Under the pieces are notes generated by a model. That model was not told the origin of the DNA and did not search any database. It worked only from the letters and a program-made list of their open reading frames with translations. The position numbers and the translations under genes are program-made. Shown here piece by piece: positions 23,240 through 35,185 of a stretch of 64,000 nucleotides of DNA. The DNA comes from Aphis gossypii. Lineage: Eukaryota > Arthropoda > Insecta > Hemiptera > Aphididae. The DNA lies in NCBI RefSeq assembly GCF_020184175.1, contig NC_065531.1, positions 88,940,604 through 89,004,603 on the forward strand. Reading direction: 5' to 3'. Each line of letters starts with the position of its first letter. The first letter of the stretch is position 1.

Positions 23240-24927
23240 CTATTCAGTACCTTCAAAATCTTCATCAACATCAGAAGAACAGTTTTTGCAATTGTGGAAC
23301 AATAACCCACCTGCTCCAGCGCATTTATCATGAGCCCACTTCTTACAAGAACAACATTCAACCCAGTCTTCTCCTTTGCAGCTTTTAGAATATGCACCAA
23401 GACAGATAATACAGAAACAATCATCATCTTCTTCTGAGTCTGAGTCTACTGTGTTGGACTTATGTTTTTTAGCTTTTGGTTTTTGACTAGATTTTTTATT
23501 GGTTTTAGTTTTCTTAAAATCTAATTTACGTTTAGATCTAAGGTCTTTTTTCTTATTTTTCTCATCACGAGCCTCTTGTTCTAATCTCAACTTTACTTTT
23601 TCAGGTGTGTTTGTTAAAATTGTAGACTTCATTTTCTTTCTTGTACGATTGTTTCTTCTTTCACCTGCTTTTGGTAGAGGTCTTATGTCTTCAGGGGTTA
23701 CTATAGTATGACCACTAGTAGATGGTTGTACACATTGTGGTCTATTAGGAGTCAGATGTTGAATTAAAGTATGATCAATATTATTATCTGTAGTGGTTGA
23801 CTGTGGTTGACTAATTGTTGACAGTTCAATAGCAACAGTATCATTTATTGAATCAGCAGTAAATGGTCTATCAGTAACTTCAGAGCATAAATAATCTTCA
23901 TCCGTGAACCCATTCCTGTTAAATGGCCATATACCAGTTTTAGTAAATCCAGATGTTATTTATTTTGGAGTTGCTGCTAATGGGAGAGATTCTTTCACTA
24001 ATGGCGGTATATCATAGATGGATATTGGGATACCAGGATGTGTGTCCATCCACCCACTAGCTGAATTATTATAAAATGTTTTAAAGGGGCCATAGACTGA
24101 CACATCCAATGGTTGTAAGTGATTCGTAGTGTGTGGTGGAAAAGATAGCAATACAATACCATTTTTCTTACAAAAATCAATAACAGTAATAGACAAATGA
24201 GAAATATGATTGTCTAAAATGAGTAGGACTGGAGATGACGGACTACAATTAATATGTTTATGAAAATGCTGAACAAACATTAAAAAAGAAGATGCAGTAA
24301 CCCATCCACTAGGGTGGCTTGCTCCAATGCAACCACTAGGTCCGTTACTTACAAAATGCTGTTTAAAATTAACTCTTGGAAATATTAGCATAGGTGGCAA
24401 AGAATTACCTATTGCATTGACTGTAAACACCATTGTTACAGTTGTTCCTCTTTCACCAGAAGTAGACCTTCCAACTTGTTTCTTCCCCTTTTCTGCAACA
24501 ATTTTTTTTGGTTTTTGCACAGTTGTGACACCTTTTTCGTCAACATTCCATATTCTATGCCCCTCAAAATTATGCTTCACATACAGACTATGTAGATTAT
24601 CAAAAAAAAATAGCAACATTGTGTCTATTAAAACTGGTGATTCTGCCAAGACAAGTTGCTTCAGGTAAGCGTAATGATAAAGTAGGATTTCTTTTTAAAA
24701 AACTAGTAAACCAGTCTTTAGAGGCTATTTTGTGTACATCCCACCCTTTGGAATATGCAATATTATTTGATTTTGCATATTCATATGCCAATATCTTAAC
24801 ATCTGATGGTGTAAGACCATAATAAATTCTGCTACAATGTACCAAGTAATTAGATAAAGTAGATTTTAACTCATCTGAAAAGATTTGGTTTTTTTTTGCA
24901 TAACCTACCAGTTTACAATTTGGTTTT
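23240..24927 (-). pseudogene. Pogo transposase, CENPB-HTH, DDE and zinc-finger part
   Basis: The minus-strand block continues the transposase whose first 57 residues lie at 34544-34715. It has a CENPB-type helix-turn-helix (ending WFTSFLKRNPTLSLR), then the DDE_1 core with WNVDEKGV (first Asp), LLILDNHISH (second Asp) and HHTTNHLQPLDVSVYG-like text (third acidic site). The C-terminus is basic and ends in a PHD-like finger (CFCIICLGAY, CCSCKKWAHDKC, CKNC). Breaks are a slip in the A run at 24600-24609 and a TAA near 23959. Function: cut-and-paste transposase, now probably inactive. Confidence 0.8.
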
Positions 24928-24931
24928 AGTG

Positions 24932-25305
24932 TGTCGTATACGCCGATCAAATCGTACATATAGACATAAACACACAACAGAATTCAATATTACACTTTAG
25001 AGAATCTAAGCCCTAAGCAGTGGCCGAGTCACACGACCACTCACTCTCTGGTCTCCCTTTATTCATAAAATCATAACCCTATATATATATATCCATATCT
25101 TAACCTACTTACACATATTTATTGCTTACATGCTAAAAGTTATTACAATTATTGTTCTTATACCTATGTTAATTATTGTTTAAAATAGTGTCTATTTAAA
25201 AATGTTTACGTAGTGTATGTTTATAGTTAATACTTCCTATGTTCTAATTTTTATATTATTACAATATGCCGTGACTACGAATTTACAGTATTGCTTAATA
25301 CAACA
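24932..25305 (-). repeat. 3' LTR of env-bearing gypsy provirus
   Basis: 374 bases, identical to 34166-34539 as far as I can compare base by base. On the minus strand it begins TGTTGTATTAAG and ends GTATACGACA. A purine-containing stretch (aacaacggggac) precedes it. Direct repeat AGTG at 24928-24931 and 34540-34543 marks the target site. Confidence 0.95.
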
Positions 25306-25486
25306 GTCCCCGTTGTTAGGAAAAAATATGTCCTCATATTTTAAATGGAAGGAATATTTTGATTAGTTGTTATCATAAAATATGTTTATGTTGCGTTTTT
25401 TTTTGTGGTAGTTTCTGTCTGAGTAGGCTTGTGTGTTGTTGTCATGTTTTATTCTTGCGTCGTTCTTTCATCTGTTGTTGTCCATC

Positions 25487-25729
25487 ATGTGTCCCAAACC
25501 TGTTGTTCGTGTTTGTGCTAGGATTGTTCGACCTTTACGTGTTCGTTGCCATTATATTTTCATGGACGTAAATGATTTACATGATTTACGTGATGTGATT
25601 ATTCGGTCTCTCGCGGTGTTGGATTACTATAACGACGCCAGTGATCTTTATATGTCCTACGTTCGCGGTCTGTACCACGTGGACATTAACTTGATCCGTC
25701 TGCGGCGTCTTCGTGGGGCACTTTGTTAA
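25487..25729 (+). CDS. Antisense ORF in env-LTR interval of provirus
   Basis: 80 codons on the strand opposite to the provirus genes. It starts MCPKPVVRVCARIVRP and ends LRRLRGALC, rich in Arg, Leu and Asp, and is more GC-rich than its AT-rich surroundings. Upstream in-frame sequence stays open from 25433. A good acceptor (polypyrimidine then cttttag) on the same strand at about 26170 is followed by 28 more open codons (SDLSVLEVAAIEFVVP...). No homology is recognised. It might be a captured host exon or an antisense accessory gene, or may not be translated. Confidence 0.3.
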   Translation: MCPKPVVRVCARIVRPLRVRCHYIFMDVNDLHDLRDVIIRSLAVLDYYNDASDLYMSYVRGLYHVDINLIRLRRLRGALC

Positions 25730-26276
25730 TAATTCTATTTTATGTTTGTTTTATTTTGTTAAATTTTTGTGTAGAGTTCGAATGATGATTTTTATTTGAC
25801 TGACGACTTTACTGTAATTTCATATTTTGTCTATTGTTATATTAGTTAGTATATACATAAATAATTTTCATAACCTTATTACACTCTTTTTTTTTTATTT
25901 TTTTTTTTATACAATTTTCGTTTACATCCACATATTTTGCATACAATTGAATGATTCTTATAAGCTAAACAATTTGTTTGTACTAGTTGTGTGCTAGTTT
26001 ACAAGTGAAAAATTTTAATTATGTAATAGTCTTTCATTATTATTTACATACATATATATATATATATATTTTTTTTTTTACATATATGTTTAAACATACG
26101 TAAGTACATATGAATATAATAGTATTAATTTTGATACAGTGATTATATATGAATTTTTTTTTCTTTTAGCGATTTGTCTGTGTTGGAGGTTGCCGCTATT
26201 GAATTTGTCGTCCCTGTCGATTCCTGTGGATTTAGTTTTATTATTTTAATTTTAATATGAAATGTATGTATTTGTA

Positions 26277-28167
26277 TTAGTTAACGTTGTATGTTTTAAG
26301 TTTAAATGTATCATCTAAGTGGAATAGGGGGGGGGGTAACTGGTGTGCTGTCATCATTAATTGTACTGCTATTATTATTGGATATATTTTATAGATGGTA
26401 AATAGTATGATTATGGTTAATATGGATAGCCATGTAATATACATAATATCTCCCAAAAAGTCATTTATTAGTCTTTGTGGCATTTTTCTAAAACAATTTC
26501 TTTGAAATATTCTTCGGGGTCTTTTTTTTTTGTTTGTTTATATGAAAGTTTGGGACGTTTTTTTTCCAATCATGATTTAGTATTTCAGTTAAATTTGTGA
26601 AAAACATTTTGTCCTTTTGTTCTTCGTGTATAATTTTTAAAGATTTTAAAGTGGTCCAAGATATTGGTAACACTCGTTGTATTGTTAGTGTGTTTGTATT
26701 AATTAACTCGCAGGGATACATTTTTGGGATTATTACCTTTTTATTTTGTAATAGTTCGTGGTCACACGGTAGCTTTACTTTAATTAGTCCAGGGTGTTCA
26801 TAATTAATTTTTAGTTCTTGTATTTCTGTGTTTTCCCCGATCCCGTTTCTAATAAATAATGTTGGTTGTGGATTTGTAACTGCGAAAGTATGAATGCCTA
26901 TTTGTTTAATTATTGTATCGTCATTTTCGTCTTGTGTTACACATTGGAAGTAACAGTATTTGTTAATTTCGTTTAGGGGTGAATTTTTGAAAATTGATTC
27001 GACACATTTTGGCGTTAGTGATATATCTGAAGAAAATTTTGGAATGTAACATAAATCTGTAACAGGAGGGTCACAGTGTTGTAGACCTATTCCTGAAATG
27101 ATCCTATGTTCATTATTTATTTTATTTACCGCTACGTATGTTTTTTCGGAATATATAATACACGTTGAATTATTTGATTTAAAATGGGCAGGGATATATT
27201 GAAAAAGTTTCCAATTGGTTTTTATTTCTCGGATCGGTATTTTTACTTTTACTAAAATCTCTGTTTTAGAAAATTGACATTCTGTTATTGGGATGTTGTA
27301 GTATGAAGAAATGTCGTCTGTTGAGATGGCTAATTCATATCCGTCCTTTTTTAATATTTTTGTTAATTTTCGTAAATCGTCATATAGTATGTTTACGTTA
27401 ATGAGTCTTGGAGGAATTTTCCCTATTTTGCAGTGTAAGTGTGTACTTGATTCCCTTTCATAATTTATGAATTTTATTAACATTGTAATTACATAAAAAA
27501 TGATTTCTTGTATCCCTTTAATCTCTTTATCTATTTTTGCATTTTCTAACAAACCGTTATCCCTTTCTTCTTCGTAAAATTGTTCCAAGCTTTTCTTTAG
27601 AATCTCTAATTTACCCGCCGTTATTGTTGTGTAGTTGTTAAGTTGGGTTGTAATAGTATTTAGATCTTTATGATCTGATACGAAAACATCTCTAAGTCTA
27701 TCGGCTTGTTCCTTTAATTTTTCTTCGTTAGTGTAAAAATGTTTTATTTGTTTTTCTGTAGCTATATTGCAACAGAAATTGTAAAAATCCCCAATGAATT
27801 GTATTCCCCTTCTTGTTCTATAGTTTTTGATTTTATTGTTACTTATTTCTTCTAGTTTTTCCATGTTTTTTTTATTTTTGTCTATGTTAGAGTTAAGAGT
27901 TTAACAATGAAGAACATTGTTTTAGAGTATGACAGTAAGTTGTGTGTTTTTGTTTTTACAATATTTTTCTACTTCCAATAAGTCATTTGAAAAGTTGGAT
28001 TCTTCTGTTATTGTCTTTTGAGTGTATATTAAAGGGATGCTCTTATCGTAGGTAATCGCTTCCTTGATTTCATTGAAAAATGCCCCTGATGATACAGTGA
28101 TACTCAGTGGCTCCATTGGACTACATGTTCTCAGGAAGAACATACATATTATTGTGTACTGAAACAT
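26277..28167 (-). pseudogene. Envelope gene of errantivirus type (F-like), frame-broken
   Basis: Three adjacent minus-strand frames. The first (27922-28167, 81 aa) has a hydrophobic start resembling a signal peptide. The second (26488-27864, 458 aa) has a furin-type site RTRR at residues 16-19 followed by a hydrophobic fusion-peptide-like segment, long helical regions and many Cys, as in baculovirus F-related envelopes of insect gypsy elements. The third (26277-26483) holds the membrane anchor (a long Ile/Leu run) and a short tail. Breaks lie near 27900 and in an A run near 26525. Expected role: membrane fusion for cell-to-cell spread. Confidence 0.75.
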
Positions 28168-28304
28168 ATTCTAAAACGCAAAATGATTAAAAAAAAAAAG
28201 GTGTTGTTACGCTCTTATTATTATTTAGTTATTATATTATGCTATATAATTGTGTAGTTCTTACTTATATTTTTTTTTTTTATTTACAGTTGGTTTTTAT
28301 TTAG

Positions 28305-31300
28305 TTAGTTAGAGAATGGTTTTAATCTTTGAACATGTATAATATCTGTGGTTTGTTTTCCATTCAATATTAATTCTATTTTGTAATTTACATCCGATAT
28401 TTTCTTTACTACTTTAAATGGTCCTCTGTACTTATGAGCTAATTTTTTTGTTTTATTTGGCTCCTGAAAATGAAATTTTACTAATACCTGTTGACCTGGT
28501 TCAAAGGTAATTGTTCTATGGGTTTTGTCATAATCAAGTTTTTGTTTTTCCTGTTCTTTTTTTATTATTTCTGGTATTTCTTTACGAATTTCTTGTAGTT
28601 TTCTTAACGAATCGTTAATTTTGAAATTGTCACTAGTTGGTATAATTTTATTATCTATTGGTTGGTTTGCTTCCATACCGTGTAGTAAATAAAAAGGACT
28701 AACTTTAAGTCTAGAACTTGGACATGTATTATATGCAAATACAATCATTTTGTAATAGAGTACCCAATCTTTTTGATTTTTATGAACATAATGTGTAAGA
28801 CTATTACATATTATTTTATTCATTAGTTCGGTCATACCGTTTGTTTGTGGGTGGTAAGCACTTGAGAATACTTGTGTAATACCTAAAAGTTTACATGTTT
28901 CTTCTACTTCTTTATTTTTAAAGTGAGTGCCTCTATCACTACAAAAATATTTGGGAACTCCATATGATGTTATCAATTCCATTAAAAATTTATTGTTTCT
29001 GCCCCGGTTGCGTTTGCAACGGCTTTTGCAAAAGCCATTTTTGTTGCATTACATGTTGCTACTATTAAGTATTTTTTTCCATGAGATGGAGGAAGTGGTC
29101 CAAGATAGTCAAAGGTTAACCGTTGTAATGGTTTGCCTGAATCTATTGGTATCGGCTGTAATAATCCTGGAGTTTTTCCTATCGGATTTTTTACTAATTG
29201 ACACGAAACACAAGAGTTAATAAATTTTGTAGTGTCTTTGATCATATTATTCCAATGGTATTTTAATTTAAGTTTTGCAAGTGTTTTTGTAATACCGAAA
29301 TGTCCGCTAAATATTGATTCGTGATAGGCTTTTAAAATAGAATTAATTAAATTTTTTGGGATTACTATAAGTTTGATCAGTTCATTTTTATTCCATTGTT
29401 TATAATAAAGTACGTTATCTATCACACAGTATCTTCGTGATTTTTTTTTATATTTGTCACTGCCTATACTTTTAAGACCTTTTAAAATATTTGAACAGAA
29501 TTCGTCTTTAGACTGTTCAGTTTTTAAAATTTCTATAGACATTTCTTTTTCATTATTATCAATTTTTTCTATTTCTGTTAGGTGTATGGGAAATCTAGAT
29601 AAGCTATCTGCTGCTAAGTTAGCTGAGCCTGGTTTATGTTTAATTACAAAATCATATTCAATTAATTTAAAAATACTTTTTGTTATCCTAGAAGATGGAG
29701 TTTTCATGTTTTTAAAATATTGTAAAATAGAATGGTCACTAAAAACTGTAAATGTTCTGCCTAACAAGTATTCTCTAAAATAATTTATTACAAATACTAC
29801 AGCTGCCATTTCTAATTCTGTAGTTGAAAAATTTTTTTCCCCTCCTTTTAATTTTCTTGACGTATATCCTATAGGGTGTTTTTTTCCGTTTTCGTCTTCT
29901 TGTTCTAAAATGCCTCCTAATATGAACAGAGTCCAATAAATGCTCTAACGTCCTTGATTTTTATTGGTTTTGGAAATAATTTTACGGCTTCTATATTTCG
30001 TTCTAATGGTTTTAAACCGTTTTTTGATATTTTGTGTCCTAACAATTCTATTTCTGATTGAAAAAAATGACATTTATTAGTTTTTAATTTTAAACCTGTC
30101 TCATTTAGTCTAATAAACATTTGTTCTAAATTATGTAATGCTTTTTCGAATTCGTCAGCAAAACAACATATATCATCTAAATATGCTACAATAGACCTAT
30201 ATAAATATTCGCTAAAAGTTTGATTGATAATTCTTTGAAAAATAGGCGCTGAATTTTTCCAGCCTTGTGGTATCCGTTTAAATTGAAATAACCCGAAATC
30301 TGTTGTAAAAGCTATTTTGAGCGGTCTTCTTGTTTTACCGGAATTTGGAAATAGCCTTGTGCCATGTCTATTGTGGAAAAATATTTTGCTCCTTCTAACG
30401 CCCTAAATATATCTTGGGCGCGTGGTATTGGATGTCTATCACTTATTGTTTGTTCATTGAGTTTCCTAAAGTCTACCAAAAAACGATATTCTCCCTTTTG
30501 TTTTTTGGGTATAAGAAAAACTGGCGCTGCATAATTACTTTTGCTAGGTTCTATTATATCGGCTCTAATCATTTCGTCAATTAAAAGTCTAAGTTTTTCT
30601 CTTTGCGCGGGTGAAACTCTATAAGGTGCCTGAAATGTCGGATTTTCCGAACTTAATTTTACTTCACATTCTTCTACCTTTGCACAATTTAAATCAAGTT
30701 GATCAGAAGTAAATAAATGTTTATATTTGGATATTAAAATCAATACTTTTGCCTTTTGTTCTTTTGTTAAATCGTTTGATATTTGTATTACTGTCCCTTG
30801 TTTATCGGTTATTTCATTTGGAAAATTATTTATTGTAAAAACGTTAGTATTTTGTTGTATTTCACCTATTACCGTGCCTTCATATATTTTTGTGTATAAA
30901 TTTGAAAAATTGTAAATTGGAATAGTTGTTTCATTTTTCTTTAAACTATTTGTTTCTAATTTTAAATAATGTTTTTGACTTAAGCGATTCACTGGATTTA
31001 TAATCATTTGTTCATTGTCTATTTTTATATCCGTTTTAATTTGTATATTAGTTATTACTTTCGGTGGAATTAAAATATCTTGAGTTACTATAATTTTTCC
31101 TACTATATTTTCTCTTTCTTTTCCTATGTTAGTTATCCCATTGTATTCAACCCATATTTTGTCCATTTTAATACTATCTCCCGTTTTAAAATTTATTGCT
31201 TTGTTATCAAAGTCTATAACTAAATTATATTTCAAACAAAAATTATTACCTAATAAAAATTCGCATGTTAAACCTTTGATTACGTAAGCCTTAATTTCGT

Positions 31301-31480
31301 ATTCCGTTCCTAATATGTTTATTTTTAGTTGTGTCGTACCCATATTTTCTAGAATAGAGTTGTCAGCTCCTGTAATAGTTGTTTGTTTTTCTGGTGTTAT
31401 TAAATTTTATTTTTTATGAAAGAATACTCAATACAAGATATATTTGAACCTGTGTCTATTATTGCTTGTTTTTTTTTATT
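28305..31480 (-). pseudogene. Provirus Pol (protease, RT, RNase H, integrase)
   Basis: Order on the minus strand: protease (AIIDTGSNISC near 31440-31470); RT in 30312-31343 (YRFLVDFRKLNEQ, FSTIDMAQGYFQIP) continuing to YLDDI near 30175; RNase H (TVFSDHSILQYF); and integrase in 28305-29809, with the HHCC finger (ending CVSCQ), DYLGPLPP, CSDRGTHF and a C-terminal GPFKVVKKISDVNYKIE domain. Breaks are slips near 31400, 30310 and 28983 and an internal deletion near 29915 that joins FIGLCSY to LGGILEQ and removes about 80 residues. So the copy is defective by deletion, not only by small indels. Confidence 0.85.
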
Positions 31481-31759
31481 TTGAAATTGTATTTCTATGG
31501 ATAAAACCTGGTTTTTCTTTTTAATGTTATCTAATTTTGTTAATAATTCATTTTTATTTTGTCCGAGGTTGTTTTCAAGTTCTTTTTATATTGGTTAATT
31601 TTTTCTATGTGACCTATTTGTATATTATCATACCAGTTTTTTACAAAAAGTATATGTTGTTCTTTTTCTTTATTTGCTATTTCAGTAAACTGTTTTTTTT
31701 CTTCCCGAGTTTGTTGTCCGATTTTTGCTTCAAACCCGGTCTCTCTTAGTTTTTTACAT

Positions 31760-33620
31760 TATCACACTGTGTTGCATAGTGTCCTCTTCTCTCACATTTA
31801 TAACACGTTATATTTTCCATTTCACCTCTCATTTCTTTTTGTTTATCTTTATTTCTTATTGTTCCGGTGTCCTCGATCTGCTTTGTCTATCTCGACTATC
31901 TTGTCTCTTATAATTATCTCTTTGTGATTCTCTAGTGTAACTTTGTTCACGTGAGTCTGGTCTCTCTCTTGAATATGATCTATCTCTATTTCTACGCTGA
32001 TTATCTCTCGAAAAAGATCGGTTTCTATTATATCTTCTTGAATCCCTGCTTGATTCTCGCGATCTTCCTGGGTATGGACTTTTGTATCTATATTCTGGTT
32101 TCCTATAGTAATCTTTATTTCTATTATAATCACGGCCTCTTGTCTCATTATTTCTATAGTAACTCTTGTCTTCATAATCGTCATAATATCTATTTTCTCT
32201 AAAATCTACAGATCTATTTGTATTCTTTCCCAGCATATTCATTCTTTTAACTTCTTCCGTAAGTTGTTCTATTTTTAATAATAAGTTTTCAGTGTGTTCC
32301 TCGTTTTTTTATTTCTTTATTTTTATGAAACTCTTGTAATTTAGTCACTTGTAAATTTAGTAAGTCAGTGTAATTGTAATTTAATTGTCGGGCCTCTGTT
32401 ATTAATTCTATGTTGCATAAGTTCGTATTTTTTTAGATTTTTTTTAATTTTTTTAAAGTTGTATTATCTTGCATAGAAATTGTATGTAAAATATTCTCTT
32501 TTAGTCCTTTTAAAATGTAAATGCATATATCCTCTTCTTTCATGTGAGTTTCAATTTGTCTGCACAAACTTTCGATCTCAGTCATGAAACTTGTTGCTGA
32601 CTCTGATTCTCCCTGTCTCCTATTTTCTAAATTTGTCTTTAAAATGGTAGTGTAATCAATAGGTAGATATTGATCAATAAACGCATCCTCTATCTCTTTC
32701 CATGTCCAGTTTGTTTTTAAATTATTTAAATTGTCTAAGAAATTGCTCGCAGTTCCTTTTACAAACATTGGTAAAAATTTTAGTTTATCTTTTTCGTCCC
32801 AGTTATTAAAGTCAGTTATCATAGAATATTGTTTTAAGAATTTTTTTACGTCCTCATTGCCTGTAAAATAGTCGGGTGTCATTTGTAAATTTCTTTTTCT
32901 GTCGGTCATGTTTTGTAAAATTTTTAACTCGTTAGATGATTGTTTTTTTTTATTTTTATCGTCGAATGACACTTCTTTATTATTTTTTTTGTTGTCAGAA
33001 GTAATATGATTTTCACAAGTATTATTGCTAATTTTTAAAGTATTTAAATTGTTTTCTTTTTCTGAATTTTCTGGGAGAATATTCTTATCTTTGTTATGGA
33101 AACTTTTATTTAAAATGTTAAACCTATCGAAATTGTCACTACTGTTTCCTTCTGTGTTTTGTTCGTTAAAATTTAATGATTCATATATGTTGTCAGAGTT
33201 ATTTATGTATTGATTTTTATCGTTATTTATAATTTTTTCGATTGTATTAGTTATGTCCTGAGCTTTGGTATTGATATTTTCATATAATTGTTTTGATTTC
33301 TCTACTTCCTCTTTCGTTTTTAAGTTATAATAGTCATTCTCTTCTTCTGAATTTTCCTCAAGCTCAATACCTTCTATTTTGATTCTATTTTCCACTGAGA
33401 TATTAATTACAGCCTGTTTTTCTCTTTCTGTTAAAGTTTCTCTAATATCGTCAAGTTCTATGTTACCTTTAAAATATTTTGATAAACGAGCTCTCAATTC
33501 TCGAACTGTTCCTGTTGATTTTAAATTTTGTGATATACAAATGTCAATTAACTCAGGTTTTTTTTATTGTAAATCTCTGTTAACGTTGTTATTGAAAATT
33601 CTAAGATGTTATTTTTGCTC
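31760..33620 (-). pseudogene. Provirus Gag, frame-broken
   Basis: The start is probably near 33620 (MSKNNILEF), with a slip in an A run near 33565. The main frame (32433-33497, 354 aa) has an acidic Asn-rich N-terminal half and the retrotransposon Gag capsid domain (LKFLPMFVKGTASNFLDNL, then SATSFMTEIESLCRQ). Another frame (31856-32242) is an Arg/Ser-rich stretch (RDSRRYNRNRSFSRD), and a single CCHC knuckle (CYKCERRGHYATQC) lies at 31767-31808. Role: capsid and RNA packaging. Confidence 0.8.
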
Positions 33621-34151
33621 ATGTCCTTTAAAATTTAAAATTTTTATCCATTCGAAAAAAAAATTTTACAGTATGAAGAATTTTTGGAATTATTTTTCTA
33701 GTATAATGGGTACTCTAATATATAAAAAAAAAATATTATGTGTGCAACAACAAAAAAAAAATTTTCTTTGAAGTAAAATTGAGTATACTTACCCCTGTTG
33801 ATGTTCTCGATATCGCTCTGAACGATGTTGCTGTCGAGATTGACCGCGTTCTGGATTCAGGGAACTTCCTCTGCTTTCCGTCAAATGCTTCAATAATGTC
33901 GTTGAATTTGACTGTGTTAGAAGAAGAAAACGTTCTTCCTAGCTTGTTGTCGAAAATCAACTTCGAAAAAACTTCTCAAATCCGTACAGTCAATATATAC
34001 AGTCAATCGTATACACAAATATATACGCGCAGACTTGGTTTCGTAAAATAACGAAAATAAAATGTTCGTATGTTCAGACAATTGTACACACAAAAATGTA
34101 AAAACACACACACACACACACAATTTAAACTTCGGTAGGTAACGAGCCTTA

Positions 34152-34162
34152 GTTGGGCGCCA
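34152..34162 (-). promoter_or_regulatory. Primer-binding site, tRNA-Lys type
   Basis: The minus strand reads tggcgcccaac three bases inside the 5' LTR. This is the well-known complement of the tRNA-Lys 3' end used by gypsy and many retroviruses. Confidence 0.8.
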
Positions 34163-34165
34163 CTT

Positions 34166-34539
34166 TGTCGTATACGCCGATCAAATCGTACATATAGACA
34201 TAAACACACAACAGAATTCAATATTACACTTTAGAGAATCTAAGCCCTAAGCAGTGGCCGAGTCACACGACCACTCACTCTCTGGTCTCCCTTTATTCAT
34301 AAAATCATAACCCTATATATATATATCCATATCTTAACCTACTTACACATATTTATTGCTTACATGCTAAAAGTTATTACAATTATTGTTCTTATACCTA
34401 TGTTAATTATTGTTTAAAATAGTGTCTATTTAAAAATGTTTACGTAGTGTATGTTTATAGTTAATACTTCCTATGTTCTAATTTTTATATTATTACAATA
34501 TGCCGTGACTACGAATTTACAGTATTGCTTAATACAACA
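34166..34539 (-). repeat. 5' LTR of env-bearing gypsy provirus
   Basis: Identical to the LTR at 24932-25305. It contains ccctttattcataaaatcata and a tatatatata tract that may act as promoter or polyadenylation elements. Followed directly by AGTG, the second copy of the target duplication. Confidence 0.95.
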
Positions 34540-34543
34540 AGTG

Positions 34544-34715
34544 GTAAATTTGATTGTTTCTTTATATATCTTTGAAGAGTCATAAAGTTTATTTGATATT
34601 TTTCTGCAGCATTTCTTAGTGAACTTTCTTTTGTTAACACTTCAGCAGCGGCATTTTTATAAATATCTTCAGGGACTATGCCACGGTTTGTTTTTTTTAC
34701 ATAGTTTCTGACCAT
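34544..34715 (-). pseudogene. Pogo transposase, N-terminal Psq-type HTH
   Basis: This starts MVRNYVKKTNRG and continues SLRNAAEKYQINFMTLQRYIKK, the Psq/pogo DNA-binding helix-turn-helix. The provirus enters right after this segment; the rest of the protein resumes at 24927. An AGTG duplication marks the break. Confidence 0.8.
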
Positions 34716-35185
34716 CTAAATAAGACAGTTATAATAATTTAATAAGTTGTACATACAAATTAAATTTTTTTTTTTTGGTAGTGGGGTAAGATGATACACT
34801 ATAACAACTTGCCCCATACAGGAATATTTCATATGCAATGTTATCATATGAAAGTAAATGGTTAATTTTGTAATTTGTGAATAAAAAATGAAATAGTATT
34901 ACCTAATGAATATATACATCGTAACAAAAATGTCTTGCCTTAAGTCCTTGCTCCAAAAAAAAATAATGAAATTGTCAACTAGAATTTACTACTGATAAGT
35001 AAAAACAGAAAATCATAAATATATATTGATATTGATAAAATACAACCGTTGTTATCACGAAATATTTTTCTCGTTAATTTGTTTTACAAAATCATCTGAA
35101 CGACACAGTGCTACCATAATTTAAAGTGAAAAATATTCCCAATGTAACAACTTGCCCCTGTAACAACTTACCCCGCTCTCCCCTA

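Larger units (their letters stand above)
22524..35183 (-). mobile_element. Pogo-type DNA transposon (with nested provirus)
   Basis: The ends are TIRs that start GGGGAGAGCG and continue with ggttgttaca-like words. They are flanked by TA at 22522-22523 and 35184-35185, as for Tc1/mariner/pogo. The own sequence is 22524-24931 plus 34544-35183, about 3.05 kb. The rest is the provirus at 24932-34539. Copies of the motif caggggcaagttgttaca recur beneath both ends (about 22705-22775, 34800 and 35140), as expected for subterminal transposase sites. It is inserted in copia RT. Confidence 0.85.

Noticed and set aside
26277..28167. Three separate small genes in the env region
   Set aside because: Their order, signal-like start, cleavage site and anchor fit one envelope gene broken by frame slips.
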